From Candidatus Undinarchaeales archaeon SRR5007147.bin71 (GTDB lineage Archaea; Undinarchaeota; Undinarchaeia; Undinarchaeales; Undinarchaeaceae), in the NCBI GenBank assembly GCA_014189675.1, contig DVAE01000015.1:1-39197 (forward strand): 39,197 bases of DNA, given 5' to 3'. Within the stretch, counting starts at the first letter, position 1. Each line of letters begins with the position of its first letter. Below are positions 10,278-20,659 of this stretch, piece by piece. The translations under genes and the position numbers were made by a program. The notes beneath the pieces are model-generated. The model searched no databases and had not been told where the DNA came from. It saw only the letters and a list, made by a program, of their open reading frames with translations.

Positions 10278-12050
10278 ATGGTAAAGGGAGAAATTTATAG
10301 AGTATCAGGACCGGTTGTTGTTGCTAGAGGACTTGATGCAAAAATGTATGATATTGTTAATGTTGGAGAGGAAGGTCTTCTTGGGGAAGTAATTAAGATA
10401 GATAGGGAAGATGTTGTTATACAGGTTTATGAAGACACGTCCGGAGTAAAGCCAGGAGAGCCGGTTAAGAACACAGGAAGACCGCTGGCAGTTCATCTAG
10501 GTCCTGGTCTTTTGACAAGTATTTATGATGGAATTCAGAGGCCCCTTGAAGGTCTTAAAAAGGAGATGGGAGATTTCATCAAGCGAGGAGTCTTTATTGA
10601 TGGTCTCGATACACGAAAAAAGTGGGAATTTAAGGCGTCTGTAAAGAAAGGAGATAAAGTAAGTGAGGGAGAAATTATAGGGACCGTTCAGGAAACTCCT
10701 GTTATAACACATAAAGTAATGGTTCCTCCTGGAATGTCTGGAAAAGTAAAGAAAATTAGCAAGGGAAAATTCACTGTAAAGGAGACTGTAGCCGAACTTG
10801 AGGGTGGAGATAAAATAACTATGGCTCAGTACTGGCCTGTCAGAAAACCAAGACCATATAAGGATAAATTAAGTCCAGATATCCCTTTGATAACTGGTCA
10901 GAGAATACTTGATACCTTTTTCCCAATAGCAAAAGGGGGGACTGCTGCAATTCCGGGAGGTTTTGGAACAGGGAAAACCGTTACTCAGCATCAGCTTGCA
11001 AAGTGGGCAGATACTGATATAATTATTTTCATAGGATGTGGAGAACGAGGAAATGAAATGACTGAAGTTCTGGAAGAATTTCCGAAGCTGACTGATCCGA
11101 AGACTGGAAAACCGATGATGGACAGAACTGTGCTTATAGCAAATACATCTAATATGCCTGTAGCCGCACGAGAGGCGTCGATTTATACAGGAATTACAAT
11201 TGCTGAGTACTATAGGGATATGGGATATGATGTTGCTCTGATGGCGGACTCAACTTCAAGATGGGCAGAGGCTATGAGGGAAATTTCTTCAAGGCTAGAG
11301 GAAATGCCAGGGGAAGAAGGTTATCCTGCTTATCTTGCAGCAAAGCTTTCCCAGTTTTATGAGAGAGCAGGAAGAGTTGAGTGTAATGGAAGGAAGGATT
11401 TTGGTTCAATTACAGTTGTTGGTGCGGTTTCTCCACCAGGAGGAGATTTCTCTGAGCCTGTTACTCAGAACACCTTGAGAGTTGCGAAGGTATTTTGGGC
11501 TCTTGATAGCAAGCTTGCTAATAAGAGGCATTTCCCTTCAATAAACTGGCTTACTTCTTATTCCCTTTATATGAAGGGACTTGAGGACTGGTTTTCTGAA
11601 AATATAGGGAAGGAGTTTGTTGATAATCAGAAAGAGGGTATGGCGCTTCTTCAGAAAGAAGCTCAGCTGCAGGAAATTGTACAAATTGTTGGATCAGATG
11701 CTATACCTGAAAAGGACCAGATGATTCTTGAAACTGCAAGACTGATAAGAGAAAGTTATCTTCAACAGAATGCTTTCCATGAGATAGATACTTACTGCAG
11801 TCTTGAGAGGCAGATGATGATGATGAAATTCAACCTTGCGTTTGGGAGACAGGGGCAGAAAGCTGTAGAAGCTGGTGTTTTACTTGAGAAGATTGGTGGA
11901 ATGGAGAGCAAAACTGAGTTCCTCCAGTTAAAATTTGCAAGTGAAAAGGAATTTAAAGCGAAATATGATTCTGTGACTGATAAAATGAAGAAGGAGTTTG
12001 AGAAATTGATTAAGAATGCAGGCTCACTAAATCAGGAGGATGTAAAATGA
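10278..12050 (+). CDS. atpA: A-type ATP synthase catalytic subunit A
   Basis: '[26 protein letters not shown]', '[31 protein letters not shown]'. Confidence 0.98.
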   Translation: MVKGEIYRVSGPVVVARGLDAKMYDIVNVGEEGLLGEVIKIDREDVVIQVYEDTSGVKPGEPVKNTGRPLAVHLGPGLLTSIYDGIQRPLEGLKKEMGDFIKRGVFIDGLDTRKKWEFKASVKKGDKVSEGEIIGTVQETPVITHKVMVPPGMSGKVKKISKGKFTVKETVAELEGGDKITMAQYWPVRKPRPYKDKLSPDIPLITGQRILDTFFPIAKGGTAAIPGGFGTGKTVTQHQLAKWADTDIIIFIGCGERGNEMTEVLEEFPKLTDPKTGKPMMDRTVLIANTSNMPVAAREASIYTGITIAEYYRDMGYDVALMADSTSRWAEAMREISSRLEEMPGEEGYPAYLAAKLSQFYERAGRVECNGRKDFGSITVVGAVSPPGGDFSEPVTQNTLRVAKVFWALDSKLANKRHFPSINWLTSYSLYMKGLEDWFSENIGKEFVDNQKEGMALLQKEAQLQEIVQIVGSDAIPEKDQMILETARLIRESYLQQNAFHEIDTYCSLERQMMMMKFNLAFGRQGQKAVEAGVLLEKIGGMESKTEFLQLKFASEKEFKAKYDSVTDKMKKEFEKLIKNAGSLNQEDVK

Positions 12051-13414
12051 AAGAATATAAAACAATAAATCAGGTTGCAGGACCTTTAATATTTCTCGAG
12101 AAAACTCATGAAGTTGGATATGGAGAGTTAGTTGATATTAAACTTTCGAATGGGGAGAGGAAGCGGGGTCAGGTTCTTGATACAGCGAAGGATGTTGTCG
12201 TTGTTCAGGTTTTCGGAGAGACTGTAGGGATAGATAAAAAAGCTTCTGTTAAGTTTACTGGAGAGACTATAAAACTTGGAGTCTCAGAAGACATGCTTGG
12301 ACGGGTCTTTTCAGGATTTGGAGTTCCTATTGATGGAGGACCTGAAATTATACCGGAAGAACGTCTTGATATAAATGGAGCTGCAATAAATCCTTATTCA
12401 AGAAGTCCTCCTTCTGAGTTTATTCAGACAGGAATATCAACAATTGATGGAATGAATACACTTGTAAGAGGACAGAAGCTTCCTATTTTCTCTGGTTCAG
12501 GACTTCCTCATAACGATATTGCACTTCAGATAGCAAGGCAGGCGAAGGTTCCGGGTCAGGAAGGAGAATTTGCTGTTGTCTTTGCTGCAATGGGAATAAC
12601 GAATGAGGAAGCAAAATACTTTATCAAGGATTTTGAGGAGACAGGGGCACTTGAGCATGCTGTTGTCTTCCTTAATCTTGCGAATGATCCTGCAGTTGAG
12701 AGAATTATTACTCCGAGACTTGCATTGACTACTGCTGAGTACCTTGCCTTTGAGAAGGGAATGCACGTTCTTGTAATACTTACTGATATGACAAACTACT
12801 GTGAAGCCCTTAGGGAGATTGGAGCTGCAAGAGAAGAAATTCCTGGAAGACGGGGTTATCCAGGGTACATGTATACTGATTTGGCGAATTTGTATGAAAG
12901 GGCTGGGATTATTCATGGAAAGAAAGGATCAATCACACAAGTTCCTATATTGACGATGCCAGGAGACGATATAACTCACCCAATACCTGACCTTACAGGC
13001 TATATTACTGAAGGGCAGATTGTTCTTGGAAGAGAATTGCACCGTTCAGGAATATATCCTTCTATTGACGTTCTACCTTGTTTATCGAGGTTGATGAATT
13101 CAGGAATTGGGAAGGGGAAAACACGAGATGACCATAAAGATGTTTCTAACCAATTGTATGCAGGATATGCTGAGGGAAGAGAGTTGAGGGGTCTTGTATC
13201 TATTGTAGGAGAGGAAGCTCTTTCAGATAGGGATAGAAGGTTCCTTCGTTTTGCGGATGCATTTGAAAATCTGCTAGTTAGACAAGATAGAGATGAAGAC
13301 CGCTCTATTGAGGACACTTTGAATCTAGGCTGGAAGATGTTCGCTGATATTCTTGATGAGAAGGATCTTACAAGAATAGATCCTGAGGAAATACGGAAGC
13401 GTCTGAAAAAATAA
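12047..13414 (+). CDS. atpB: A-type ATP synthase subunit B
   Basis: '[25 protein letters not shown]', '[35 protein letters not shown]'. Confidence 0.98.
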   Translation: MKEYKTINQVAGPLIFLEKTHEVGYGELVDIKLSNGERKRGQVLDTAKDVVVVQVFGETVGIDKKASVKFTGETIKLGVSEDMLGRVFSGFGVPIDGGPEIIPEERLDINGAAINPYSRSPPSEFIQTGISTIDGMNTLVRGQKLPIFSGSGLPHNDIALQIARQAKVPGQEGEFAVVFAAMGITNEEAKYFIKDFEETGALEHAVVFLNLANDPAVERIITPRLALTTAEYLAFEKGMHVLVILTDMTNYCEALREIGAAREEIPGRRGYPGYMYTDLANLYERAGIIHGKKGSITQVPILTMPGDDITHPIPDLTGYITEGQIVLGRELHRSGIYPSIDVLPCLSRLMNSGIGKGKTRDDHKDVSNQLYAGYAEGRELRGLVSIVGEEALSDRDRRFLRFADAFENLLVRQDRDEDRSIEDTLNLGWKMFADILDEKDLTRIDPEEIRKRLKK

Positions 13415-13415
13415 A

Positions 13416-14030
13416 ATGGCTGAGGATATAAAACCAACTAGGTCTGAGTTAATAAAGCTTAAGCGAAAAATAAAACTAGCTAAAAATGGATATGAACTAC
13501 TGAAGAAGAAGAAAGACGGGCTTATACAGGAATTCTTTTCAATTTTAGATGAAGTAAGAAAGAATAGGGACGTTCTTGGTGGAATTCATCGAAAATCTAT
13601 AACTAGTCTTGAATTGAGCCGGGCCATGGATGGAACTCTGGCGGTCGAATCCACGGCATTCTCCGTTACAAAGAATCCTGAGATAAAAGTACAGACAAAA
13701 AATATAATGGGTGTTTCTGTTCCTGAGATTGAAATTATTCAAGGAGAAGTACTTGATGAACGGAATTATGGAATTATAGGAAGTTCTAGCTATGTAGACA
13801 CTGTTGTTGATGATTACCAGGAACTTCTTGAAAAAATTGTTCTTAGCGCTGAAATGGAAACCGCAATGAAAAGACTTCTTCTTGAGATAGAGAAGACTAG
13901 ACGGCGTGTCAGCGCATTGGAATATATTGTTATACCTAGGATGGAGGGGCAGGCGGAATTTATAAGAGCCCGGCTTGAAGAGCTAGAGAGAGAAAATTTA
14001 TTCAAGCTTAAGCTGATAAAGAAGAAGTAA
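13416..14030 (+). CDS. atpD: A-type ATP synthase subunit D
   Basis: 'PTRSELIKLKRKIKLAKNGYELLKKKKDGL', 'RRVSALEYIVIPRME'. Confidence 0.96.
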   Translation: MAEDIKPTRSELIKLKRKIKLAKNGYELLKKKKDGLIQEFFSILDEVRKNRDVLGGIHRKSITSLELSRAMDGTLAVESTAFSVTKNPEIKVQTKNIMGVSVPEIEIIQGEVLDERNYGIIGSSSYVDTVVDDYQELLEKIVLSAEMETAMKRLLLEIEKTRRRVSALEYIVIPRMEGQAEFIRARLEELERENLFKLKLIKKK

Positions 14031-17000
14031 ATTTATTCAAGGATTTTTGTTCTTTGACTCCGAAAAGTGACAATATATTTTTATCCAAGGCATTGATTTC
14101 CTGTTCAAGGTATGTTGATAGATTGTATTTTTTTATTAGATCTTTGGAGATACCGAGATATTTCTCTATGCTTCCTCGGTGAACAGTTAAGGTAAGATTT
14201 CCATCACAATTTCTGCAAGTTCCACTTAACGGAGGGCGACGGTATTTTGTGTTGCATTTTGTACATCTGACTTTTTGTTTTGAGAACTTTCTTAGATTTC
14301 CTTTTATGTCAGGAAGGAAATGGCTTTGGATTATTTTCTCAGCAACTGTATTTTCATTTACAGCAGATATTCTCTCAGCAAGATCCATTTGTTTTTCAAG
14401 TTTTTCTATCATCTGACCGGTAGAATATATATTAAAATGAACTCCACGACCAATATCTGATGTGTCGTGGGTAAAGCCCCATCCGGTGAAGGGGTTTTCA
14501 TCATTTACAACATCACGAACTCTCTTCATATTTACACTTGATGGGTCTGTAGTCCAGTTTGTAGATTCATAGAATTTGAGAGAGTATTCTTCAACGATAT
14601 CCAAATCGTAGACTTCGTCATCAATTTCCAATGGATTTAGTTCACTAGTTACGACAAGAGGAGCATCCATTCTTCCCCCTCGCCTGTCTGGAAGGAGTTC
14701 CCTGGAAAAATTCAGAAATGCATCCAGAAGAAGCATCACTGCGTCTTCATCACCATCACAATCTCGTCTTTTTGCATCGTGAAAACATGGATGGGCGTAT
14801 CCGACGCGTGCACTGGTGAAACCAATTACTCTACCTATAATTCCTGTTGATGTGTGAGGAGCTAGAGCTATTACATGACAGCCGACCATATCTTTGCCTG
14901 TTTTTGCATTGTAGTAAGGAGGGAGACCATAATATTTCACAAGGAGATCATCAACAAATTTAGAAATTCTGAGAAGATACTCTCCAGCAGGGTTGTCTTC
15001 ATGGTTTGATAGAACTATATCCTGGGGTTTCAATTCAATTTCCTGGGATGTATTCTTTATCTCTTTTCCAAAACGGTCCTGAGTATAGCCCAGCTCCTTG
15101 AGTTTTTTGAGAGAAAGTCCAATTTCATATGGAGTAAAGTGAGTCAAGGGTGCATTTGTACTGTCAAACCTTATTGTACCATCTTTGAAGGGATATACAT
15201 CATGGAGGGCTCTGAGCATTCCTTTTTCAAGTGGCTCAGGAATTTTGTTACGGCTACCCATTCCAAGAATCCCTTTTACTGGGGGAAGCTCCGGGTTTCC
15301 TATTTTATTAGCTGCCTTCTCAAAGATTGATTTTATATTGACCATCTTTCTTTCATGAGCAGTTGGAGGAATTTTACAAACAGGACATTTTTCTTTTTGT
15401 GTAGCTCTTTTACAGCGTGGGCAGGTTGCAATTAGCTCCGTTGATGAGTCGCAGACGGAGCATTTTGGATACATTTCAGAGCGGTTACAAGATCTGCAGT
15501 AGAATTTTGCAACATCCATAAGAACGCTTGGTGTTTTTTCGATTGTTTTTCTGAGGTCACGTATTCTTCCTTTTCTACCTCCTGTTGGAAATAAAGCATG
15601 GACTGCTGGAACCATTTTACGGGGTTTTGCTTTTTCAGGTCTCCCCATCCTTGCGCCAATTGTTGTTGGAATACGATCCATGATTTCGGTTTTGCATAGG
15701 TCATTTATGATTTTGAGAGAGCTTTTATGAGGAGAATTTTTGATATTCTCTGTGGTCTCTTTTCCAGGATTTATTTGATAACGAAGCGCTTCCGAGTGCT
15801 CGTTTATTACTATATTTTCACCAGAAATTTTGTGGAATACACAAAGCTCTTCAAGTAATATCTTTAGTTCTCGTGTGTTTTTTAGGATAATATCCCCTGA
15901 TTTAGGGGATTGCTCAAGAGCTGTTGAAAGATGACCTAATCCTTTTTTTGAAATATTTTTCCATAAGAAGATGTATTTAGGGTGGAGTGGGATTTTGTAT
16001 TTTTCAGATAATGAGCATGCTTCTTTGAATGAAGGAGTAGAGTACGGGCGTTTTACTGCTCGTGATTCTTCTTCTGGATTTTTTTCAAGTATTTGTTTAG
16101 CCCACCACTCTTCACAATAAGAAGCAGGAGGGAGTGGGTGGTTATTTTCTATAAAATCCCCAACAGATATTAGAAGATCTCCTAATTGGATTATTTTTGT
16201 TGTTTTATCTCTGAGTTCAATTGCTTCCTCTGTTGTATTTATTTGCAGGACTTCTCCTGAATCTAAAAGAACCGTCGGGCCGTTTATAGTATCACAGGGT
16301 GTAACTATTGCAGCCTTCCCTGGGAATTCCAATCTTATTTGAGTTCCAACTGCTATGAACTCATTGAGAATATACATTAAGGCTGGATTTACTGCAACTG
16401 CTGCATAACCTGTTGCACGGGTTCTTCCATATCTTAAGGTAAAGCCACCTTTTGAAGAAGGGAATGAGAAAACGGGACGACCTGCTGGTACTTCATTTAG
16501 GTATTTAGCGTGTTGAGGAGCGTCTTTTGGCTCCTCTAAAAGTTGTTTTGCCCAATCTTCTCCCTTATCTACAGCTTTATCAATTATTTTTCCGAGGCTT
16601 GCTGCATCTTCCTCAGTAATATCAGATATCCACTCGTGTTCTGGGATTTCAACTTCGATTTTTTTACTTGCTGCCTTTTTTTGAGCGAGAAGACCGTCAA
16701 TCCAACTCCAATCGAGGCCGAATTTTTTTTCAAGGGGCTTCAGGCGCTTGTGGAGTTTTGGAGCTTTTTGGGCTATTCCCTCCGCTAGGACTAGGCACAT
16801 ACCCCCTCTCAACCTGTTTGTTTCCACTCTAGGAAGATCACGATAATTTGAGACTTCTAGTTTTTCTGTTGGCTCACCATTGAGGCATATTGGAACATTT
16901 CTGATTATTGTCTCTATTTCACTTTCAGTGGGTTTGTATTGTAGGTGGACTCTGCGGTGGTACCAGTTAATTTCTTCAATATAGCGGCGAACTTCATCCT

Positions 17001-17505
17001 GGGTTGGTTTGAATTTACTAAGTCCTAGACATTTTCTTGTAAAGTCGGACATTACAACAGAAAGTGCTTCAGCGGTTCCCCCAGCTGCCCTTATTGGGCC
17101 GGCATAATAGACCGACAGATATTCTGTGTTGTCTGGATTTCTTCGTATGGTAACTTTTGCTATCCCTTCTAAAGGAGCTGCAACTGAACCCTGAGTCAGA
17201 TAAGCAAGAGATGCACGGATTGCATTGTCGGCAGCTATTTCACGGTCAGGTTCTAATTTTACCAATTCTTCTATAAGTTTGAAAGCTACTTCCTCTTCTA
17301 CTTCTGTGTTTTTTCTTATTTTCCTGATAAGGTCGGAAAGCCCATCAATTTGAAGAAGCCCCTCTACCTTTTCTTCTACATCTGTGGCTATGTATATCTC
17401 TGGTTCTTTTGAAAAATCCAATGCTGCATTCCTTGCTTTGGAAGCTATGTCAAACTCCTTCTGTGTTTGTTGCCTTATGGATTCTTTATATTCGAGTTGA
17501 TTCAT
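14008..17505 (-). CDS. polC: DNA polymerase D large subunit DP2
   Basis: 1165 aa; 'GPIRAAGGTAEALSVVM', 'FHDAKRRDCDGDEDAVMLLLDAFLNFSRELLPDRRGGRMDAPLV', zinc-binding Cys clusters; catalytic DCDGDED motif uninterrupted (no intein). Confidence 0.98.
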   Translation of the reverse strand: MNQLEYKESIRQQTQKEFDIASKARNAALDFSKEPEIYIATDVEEKVEGLLQIDGLSDLIRKIRKNTEVEEEVAFKLIEELVKLEPDREIAADNAIRASLAYLTQGSVAAPLEGIAKVTIRRNPDNTEYLSVYYAGPIRAAGGTAEALSVVMSDFTRKCLGLSKFKPTQDEVRRYIEEINWYHRRVHLQYKPTESEIETIIRNVPICLNGEPTEKLEVSNYRDLPRVETNRLRGGMCLVLAEGIAQKAPKLHKRLKPLEKKFGLDWSWIDGLLAQKKAASKKIEVEIPEHEWISDITEEDAASLGKIIDKAVDKGEDWAKQLLEEPKDAPQHAKYLNEVPAGRPVFSFPSSKGGFTLRYGRTRATGYAAVAVNPALMYILNEFIAVGTQIRLEFPGKAAIVTPCDTINGPTVLLDSGEVLQINTTEEAIELRDKTTKIIQLGDLLISVGDFIENNHPLPPASYCEEWWAKQILEKNPEEESRAVKRPYSTPSFKEACSLSEKYKIPLHPKYIFLWKNISKKGLGHLSTALEQSPKSGDIILKNTRELKILLEELCVFHKISGENIVINEHSEALRYQINPGKETTENIKNSPHKSSLKIINDLCKTEIMDRIPTTIGARMGRPEKAKPRKMVPAVHALFPTGGRKGRIRDLRKTIEKTPSVLMDVAKFYCRSCNRSEMYPKCSVCDSSTELIATCPRCKRATQKEKCPVCKIPPTAHERKMVNIKSIFEKAANKIGNPELPPVKGILGMGSRNKIPEPLEKGMLRALHDVYPFKDGTIRFDSTNAPLTHFTPYEIGLSLKKLKELGYTQDRFGKEIKNTSQEIELKPQDIVLSNHEDNPAGEYLLRISKFVDDLLVKYYGLPPYYNAKTGKDMVGCHVIALAPHTSTGIIGRVIGFTSARVGYAHPCFHDAKRRDCDGDEDAVMLLLDAFLNFSRELLPDRRGGRMDAPLVVTSELNPLEIDDEVYDLDIVEEYSLKFYESTNWTTDPSSVNMKRVRDVVNDENPFTGWGFTHDTSDIGRGVHFNIYSTGQMIEKLEKQMDLAERISAVNENTVAEKIIQSHFLPDIKGNLRKFSKQKVRCTKCNTKYRRPPLSGTCRNCDGNLTLTVHRGSIEKYLGISKDLIKKYNLSTYLEQEINALDKNILSLFGVKEQKSLNKFTSSLSA

Positions 17506-18949
17506 TTTTGTAAAAGTTTATTAGCTGCATTTCTCGGCTCTTCATATTTATTACAGGAAGATTTCCAGGGGTCGGTTCATGACCACATAGCTCTTGAAAA
17601 TCTGTTTTACCTTGCCAGGTACCGGAATTTAGCATTGTAACACCACGATAATTCATTGCTCCGTTTGAGTGAACATGACCTGTATGAAAAATATCTATGT
17701 CACTAGGAATTACCATACTATCTTGGCCGCTTGTTACTAGATCAGAACTGTAAATTGGGGATAAGTGCCTTTTTTTTAGTAGAGCAAGCATAACAATTTC
17801 TGGATGTTTATATCCTTCTTTGAAAGTTTTATCAGATGCAATTATTGTGTCTATACTCGTTCCATGGTAGAGGAGTGTATTGAGGCCCCCTCCATCCGAT
17901 GTGTGGATATTTACAAGTGAGGGGTTGCTAACCATAGTTATGTTGTTCAATTCATTAAGCTCAGGGGCAATATCTTTAGTCAATGGGGTTTGTGGTTGGG
18001 CGAGGTGTGTATAATCATGGTTTCCCGGACAAATAATTATCTCAATGTTTTCGGGAATTTTTGACAGGAGTTTGGCCGCTTCTGTATATTGTTTTGTGAT
18101 ATCTGTTTCATACAGGCCGTCTTTTTGGTTTGGATAAACACCAATACCATCAACGAGATCTCCAGCTATGAAAATGTAATTTATATTGTCCGTTATTTCT
18201 CTCTGCATATCACTTTCAACATCTGAATTAAACCACTCAAGAAGGTTTTTGAACTCTTTTCTGAGGAATTTTTTACTTCCAATATGTATATCTGAAAGAA
18301 ATGCTACATAGCTGGAATCTGAGAGTTTTTTCATGTGCCTCCCTGTTGGGAGATCTGGTTGGATTATGTTATTGGTAAAGAAAATATCATCACCCATACT
18401 TCCTTCAAGGGCAATGACTTCATCGAGAACAATAGATTCTGCTTGTTTATTTGCTTCAGGGCTTGTTGTTATTGTTTTTAGAACTCCTGTGGGATCTTCT
18501 AATTCCAATATGACGCTGTTTTTAGTTACTCTTTTATCAGAAACTATTCCAATTAAGCTACATTTTTCCCCCTTTGCCTTTTCAGCATGCGCAAGTGACA
18601 TAGTATTATTGGTGCGGGGAGAAAGAACTTTTTTGAAATGATTATATCTTGCTCTGAAGAAATCTGAGATTGTTTGTAAATCATCTACATAAGGGGTTTT
18701 TGTAAAATTTTGAATTATACTTACTTCTGTTTTGAATGGAGAGCCTATTTTTCTTTCTGAAATTGATTGTGTTTTGGTGAAGTGTGTTGTTGTTAAAAGA
18801 AATTCGTTTGCTTCCAGTTTTCGTATTGAATTTTCAAGCGCTTTTTTTGGATTTTTTTGTTCAGAAATTAACCTGATGGCATCTGTTGTTATCTGTAGGT
18901 CTTTTTCTATAACCAATCTTAGTAGGTCTTTCTGTAGTTGTATATTCAT
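17486..18949 (-). CDS. polB: DNA polymerase D small (exonuclease) subunit DP1
   Basis: Calcineurin-like motifs intact: 'LSDIHIGSK', 'AGDLVDGIGVYP', 'PGNHDYTHLAQPQTP', 'HTGHVHSNG'; immediately upstream of DP2 with overlapping ends. Confidence 0.97.
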   Translation of the reverse strand: MNIQLQKDLLRLVIEKDLQITTDAIRLISEQKNPKKALENSIRKLEANEFLLTTTHFTKTQSISERKIGSPFKTEVSIIQNFTKTPYVDDLQTISDFFRARYNHFKKVLSPRTNNTMSLAHAEKAKGEKCSLIGIVSDKRVTKNSVILELEDPTGVLKTITTSPEANKQAESIVLDEVIALEGSMGDDIFFTNNIIQPDLPTGRHMKKLSDSSYVAFLSDIHIGSKKFLRKEFKNLLEWFNSDVESDMQREITDNINYIFIAGDLVDGIGVYPNQKDGLYETDITKQYTEAAKLLSKIPENIEIIICPGNHDYTHLAQPQTPLTKDIAPELNELNNITMVSNPSLVNIHTSDGGGLNTLLYHGTSIDTIIASDKTFKEGYKHPEIVMLALLKKRHLSPIYSSDLVTSGQDSMVIPSDIDIFHTGHVHSNGAMNYRGVTMLNSGTWQGKTDFQELCGHEPTPGNLPVINMKSREMQLINFYKNESTRI

Positions 18950-18957
18950 AGTAGATC

Positions 18958-20151
18958 TCAGAGAAGCTCGCCACGGAGTATTTCGGATGTTTTTTCTAGG
19001 GCGACAGGAGTCATATCCAGTTTTATTTTTCTTGTTCTTCCATATCGTCCTTTGGAGACGACAAGGGAATTTATGACTCCCAACATGTCCAGTTCCGATA
19101 TTAAGTCGGAGACACGTCTCTGAGTTAGTGGCACAAGGCCTATTTGCTTGCAGAGGTTATGGTAGACTTCAAATACCTCCCCTGTAGCAACTTCGTTTTT
19201 GTTTAATTCTTTTAAGTATATTATGCTGTAGAGCACTATTTGTGACTGACGTGGTTGTGTTTTTACAATTTCAACAACACGATCAATATCTATTTTACGC
19301 ATTGCTTCGTCAACATGCTTCTCATTTACTTTTATGTCGACATTTCTTTCTGCAATTTCACACGCAACCCTGAGAAGGTCCAGTGCCCGTCTGACATCCC
19401 CATGTTCTTGGGCAGCCAGAGCTGAGCATTTTGCTATAGTTCCTTCACCAACAGAAGTAGGAGAAAGTGCGATTTTGGCTCTGTCTAGTAAAATATCCTG
19501 TATTTGAATTGCATTATAAGGAGGGAATACCAATTCCTCTTCAGAAAGGCTTGATTTTATTCTTGGATCAAGATTGTTTGTGAAATTTAAATCATTGGAA
19601 ATTCCGATAATACTTATTTTTGCGTTTGTGAGTTCGGTGTTTATCCTTGTTAAGTTATAAAGAACGTCTGTTTCGACCAGAGTATCTATTTCATCGAGAA
19701 CTAAAGTAAATACTCCACCTACTTTGTTAATTTCTCGAAGGAAAATTTTATATATTTCATCTGTTGGAAGTCCTGTTGCAGGAACTTCAACATCAATGAA
19801 ACTTAAGAAGCGTGCAAGAAGCCGATAAGGAGTGTTTATTTTCTCCATTTTACAATTCATATAAAGGGTTTTTAGTTGGGTTTTTTGTTTTGTGGCCTTT
19901 GATTCTAATTCTTGGCAGACAAATTTTGAAACAAGTGTTTTACCCGTACCTGTTTTACCATATATGAAAACATTAGAAGGTCTGTCGCCACGGAGACCTG
20001 GTGCAAGGATAGATGCGAGTTGGTTTATTTGTTCGTTTCTGTGTGGAACTGTGTCTGGTGTGTAGGCATCTTGTAAAGCTTGTTTTGAGAGGAAAAAGGA
20101 TTGTTTGCTAAGAAAGGAATCAAATAAATCTTCAAGTGTTTTTTGTTTCAT
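18958..20151 (-). CDS. cdc6: Orc1/Cdc6 origin-binding initiator
   Basis: 'NVFIYGKTGTGKT' Walker A, 'FTLVLDEIDTL' Walker B, C-terminal wHTH; start placed at internal ATG (MKQKTLEDLF). Confidence 0.96.
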   Translation of the reverse strand: MKQKTLEDLFDSFLSKQSFFLSKQALQDAYTPDTVPHRNEQINQLASILAPGLRGDRPSNVFIYGKTGTGKTLVSKFVCQELESKATKQKTQLKTLYMNCKMEKINTPYRLLARFLSFIDVEVPATGLPTDEIYKIFLREINKVGGVFTLVLDEIDTLVETDVLYNLTRINTELTNAKISIIGISNDLNFTNNLDPRIKSSLSEEELVFPPYNAIQIQDILLDRAKIALSPTSVGEGTIAKCSALAAQEHGDVRRALDLLRVACEIAERNVDIKVNEKHVDEAMRKIDIDRVVEIVKTQPRQSQIVLYSIIYLKELNKNEVATGEVFEVYHNLCKQIGLVPLTQRRVSDLISELDMLGVINSLVVSKGRYGRTRKIKLDMTPVALEKTSEILRGELL

Positions 20152-20210
20152 ACCAACCCACAATATTTTGCATAAGAAGTGGGGGTATAAATACGTTTCT
20201 GTGTTTTTAG

Positions 20211-20241
20211 AACCCACCCACCCCTTTATTTCCTGTGGAAC
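20211..20241 (-). repeat. ORB-like element 1
   Basis: Minus strand: GTTCCACAGGAAATAAAGGGGTGGGTGGGTT. Confidence 0.85.
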
Positions 20242-20420
20242 GGTGCTTTTAGGGGGCTGTGTTTTTTGTTTTGGGTTTATTTAAGTCTTGTTTATCTGTT
20301 TTGTAGTGTTTTTGTGTTGTTGTTCCTTTATTAAAAAGTAATTTACGCGTCTTTTTTGTTTTATTTTTTAAGTTGGGGTTTGGTTTGGTCTTGGTTTTTA
20401 TTTTGGGGGCTTTTTCCATT

Positions 20421-20442
20421 ATTCCATGTGAAATGGGGGGGT
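20421..20442 (+). repeat. ORB-like element 2
   Basis: ATTCCATGTGAAATGGGGGGGT. Confidence 0.75.
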
Positions 20443-20451
20443 ATTTTGGTT

Positions 20452-20477
20452 TTTTCCAGTGGAAGTTGAGGTTTTGG
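20452..20477 (+). repeat. ORB-like element 3 (mini-ORB core)
   Basis: Contains perfect core palindrome TTCCAGTGGAA at 20454-20464; G-rich tail degenerate. Confidence 0.7.
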
Positions 20478-20483
20478 TGTTGG

Positions 20484-20538
20484 TTTTATATATATAATAA
20501 TTAACCATATAGATAATAAATAAATAAATAAATAAAAC
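20484..20538. other. AT-rich putative duplex unwinding element
   Basis: 'ttttatatatataataattaaccatatagataataaataaataaataaataaaac' lies between ORB3 and ORB4; includes tandem AAAT units. Confidence 0.65.
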
Positions 20539-20614
20539 CAAAAGACTACGGACAAGGAATAAAAAAACAACAAAAACACACACAAAAAAAGAAAAACACA
20601 GAAAAGAAAGCAAA

Positions 20615-20636
20615 GTTCTATATGAAATAAAGGGGT
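20615..20636 (+). repeat. ORB-like element 4
   Basis: GTTCTATATGAAATAAAGGGGT; GAAATAAAGGGGT tail identical to the corresponding part of ORB1. Confidence 0.75.
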
Positions 20637-20659
20637 CTGGGACCTAAAAAACCAAACAA

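Larger units (their letters stand above)
20152..20659. other. Candidate replication origin (oriC) intergenic region
   Basis: Non-coding, directly upstream of cdc6; contains four ORB-like elements, an AT-rich stretch and a sharp T/G to A/C composition switch. Confidence 0.85.

Noticed and set aside
14008-17505. Intein in PolD large subunit
   Set aside because: The usual insertion site around DCDGDED is contiguous and total length fits an intein-free DP2.
20515-20536. AAAT tandem tract as a CRISPR-like or mobile-element repeat
   Set aside because: Simple-sequence AT tract without spacers; better explained as part of the AT-rich origin element.
20361-20613. Minus-strand ORFs of 64 and 74 aa in the spacer upstream of cdc6
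   Set aside because: Low-complexity translation (F/L/V runs then PTPKPQ) driven by the T/G-rich and AT-rich origin DNA; overlaps ORB-like sites; no RBS.
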